Origin: CALMEC01 sp031376485
GTDB lineage: Bacteria; Actinomycetota; Thermoleophilia; Miltoncostaeales; Miltoncostaeaceae
Length of the DNA stretch: 5,355 nucleotides
Direction: 5' to 3'
Assembly (NCBI GenBank): GCA_031376485.1
Contig: JANMDV010000161.1
Coordinates: 1-5,355, forward strand
Shown here: positions 4,922 to 5,355 of the stretch, one piece after another
Position numbering within the stretch: the first letter of the stretch is position 1
Layout of the letters: every line of letters begins with the position of its first letter
Program-made: the position numbers and the translations under genes
Notes under the pieces: generated by a model
Database searches by the model: none
What the model was told of the DNA's origin: nothing
What the model saw: the letters and a program-made list of their open reading frames with translations, nothing else

Positions 4922-5355
4922 GCTCTCGCGCGCTCGGAAACGATACCAGCATCTGCGTCACTCAACCCCGCCCCGGGGACACGGCCGGCGACCATGCGCA
5001 ACGTTGCGCCTTGCACGACGATCGAGGCGGCCGTCGCGACGAGAACGATGGACTCGGTGTCCAGTGATTCCGAGAGTCCCTCGAGCGCCGGGTACGCCGC
5101 GAGCAGCAGCGGGACGGCGCCTTTGAGTCCGCCCCACGAGACGAGGACTTTCTCGGGACGCGACAACCCGCACCCTGCGAGACAGGCGAACGCGATCGGG
5201 GGTCGCACCACGAACACCGTCGCGAGCGTCAACACGAGTCCCTGCCACAGGTGGTCCAGTCCGACCTGGGCTGCGAACGCCGCGCCCAGCAGACCGAAGA
5301 GCAAAGGCTCGGCGATCGCCGCCATGGCCTCGGGCACGGCGTTCTGGTCCGAATC
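4912..5355 (-). CDS. CPA1-type cation/proton antiporter, C-terminal part (5' end outside window)
   Basis: The frame is open from the right edge of the window to a TAG at 4914-4912 and encodes the last 147 residues of a membrane transporter. Several hydrophobic segments are visible (about 15-29, 36-60, 69-91 and 103-120). Features typical of the NhaP/CPA1 Na+(K+)/H+ antiporter family are the RP pair after a membrane helix (R51-P52) and EKVLVSWGGLKGAVPLLLA at 68-86, the counterpart of the family's SWxGLRGAVP block. A short polar tail of about 25 residues follows the last helix, with no sign of the cytosolic RCK or TrkA_C domains found in some relatives. Whether it carries Na+ or K+ cannot be told. 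The ATG at 5337 is internal and not the start. The stop codon lies inside tRNA-Val. Confidence 0.88.
   Translation of the reverse strand, partial: DSDQNAVPEAMAAIAEPLLFGLLGAAFAAQVGLDHLWQGLVLTLATVFVVRPPIAFACLAGCGLSRPEKVLVSWGGLKGAVPLLLAAYPALEGLSESLDTESIVLVATAASIVVQGATLRMVAGRVPGAGLSDADAGIVSERARAGG
4940..4968 (-). promoter_or_regulatory. Candidate tRNA promoter inside the antiporter gene
   Basis: On the minus strand TATCGT (4945-4940) is a reasonable -10 box, 18 bases before the first base of tRNA-Val, leaving a leader of about a dozen bases. A -35 is less clear. GGTTGA or GGGTTG lies 16-17 bases upstream, and TTGAGT is closer than usual at 14. If real, it sits in the last codons of the antiporter. 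Confidence 0.35.

Noticed and set aside
4615..4961. Open frames crossing the tRNA genes on both strands
   Set aside because: They overlap two clear cloverleaf tRNAs. Their translations contain the familiar spurious peptides from tRNA sequence (such as the GATGLEPA type) and are not genes.

Overview
The window is high-GC DNA (by eye about two thirds G+C). The genes have G/C-rich third codon positions, several start with GTG or TTG, and both tRNA genes lack an encoded CCA end. Together this suggests an actinobacterium (Actinomycetota), but no gene here fixes the genus. I see no sign of a mobile element, phage or CRISPR array. The content looks chromosomal and mostly housekeeping.

Layout from left to right. 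Positions 2-271 (+) hold the last 89 codons of an unidentified gene. Positions 354-839 (-) hold a SixA-type phosphohistidine phosphatase, convergent with that gene. A divergent intergenic region of about 280 bases follows (840-1119), with a near-perfect inverted repeat next to sixA and a possible leaderless start at its ktrB end. Then comes a tight four-gene plus-strand run: ktrB (1120-2457, K+ channel subunit), ktrA (2450-3103, its RCK regulatory subunit), fabI (3123-3902, enoyl-ACP reductase) and a metallophosphoesterase (3899-4579). The genes overlap by 8 nt, are separated by 19 nt, then overlap by 4 nt, which suggests one operon. After a 177-base gap come two minus-strand tRNA genes, tRNA-Asp(GTC) at 4757-4831 and tRNA-Val(TAC) at 4850-4921. 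The right edge (4912-5355, -) is the C-terminal part of a CPA1-type cation/proton antiporter, whose last codons and stop lie inside tRNA-Val.

Working together: KtrB and KtrA form a complete nucleotide-gated K+ uptake system. The antiporter beyond the tRNAs may add an efflux or pH arm of ion homeostasis, although it is on the other strand and only partly visible. FabI supplies the last reductive step of fatty acid elongation. Its coupling to a divergent metallophosphoesterase is the least expected part of the operon. I found no convincing undescribed system. The points most worth a second look are the tRNA/CDS overlap, the palindrome before sixA, the possible leaderless ktrB start, and the altered metal motif and insertion in the metallophosphoesterase.
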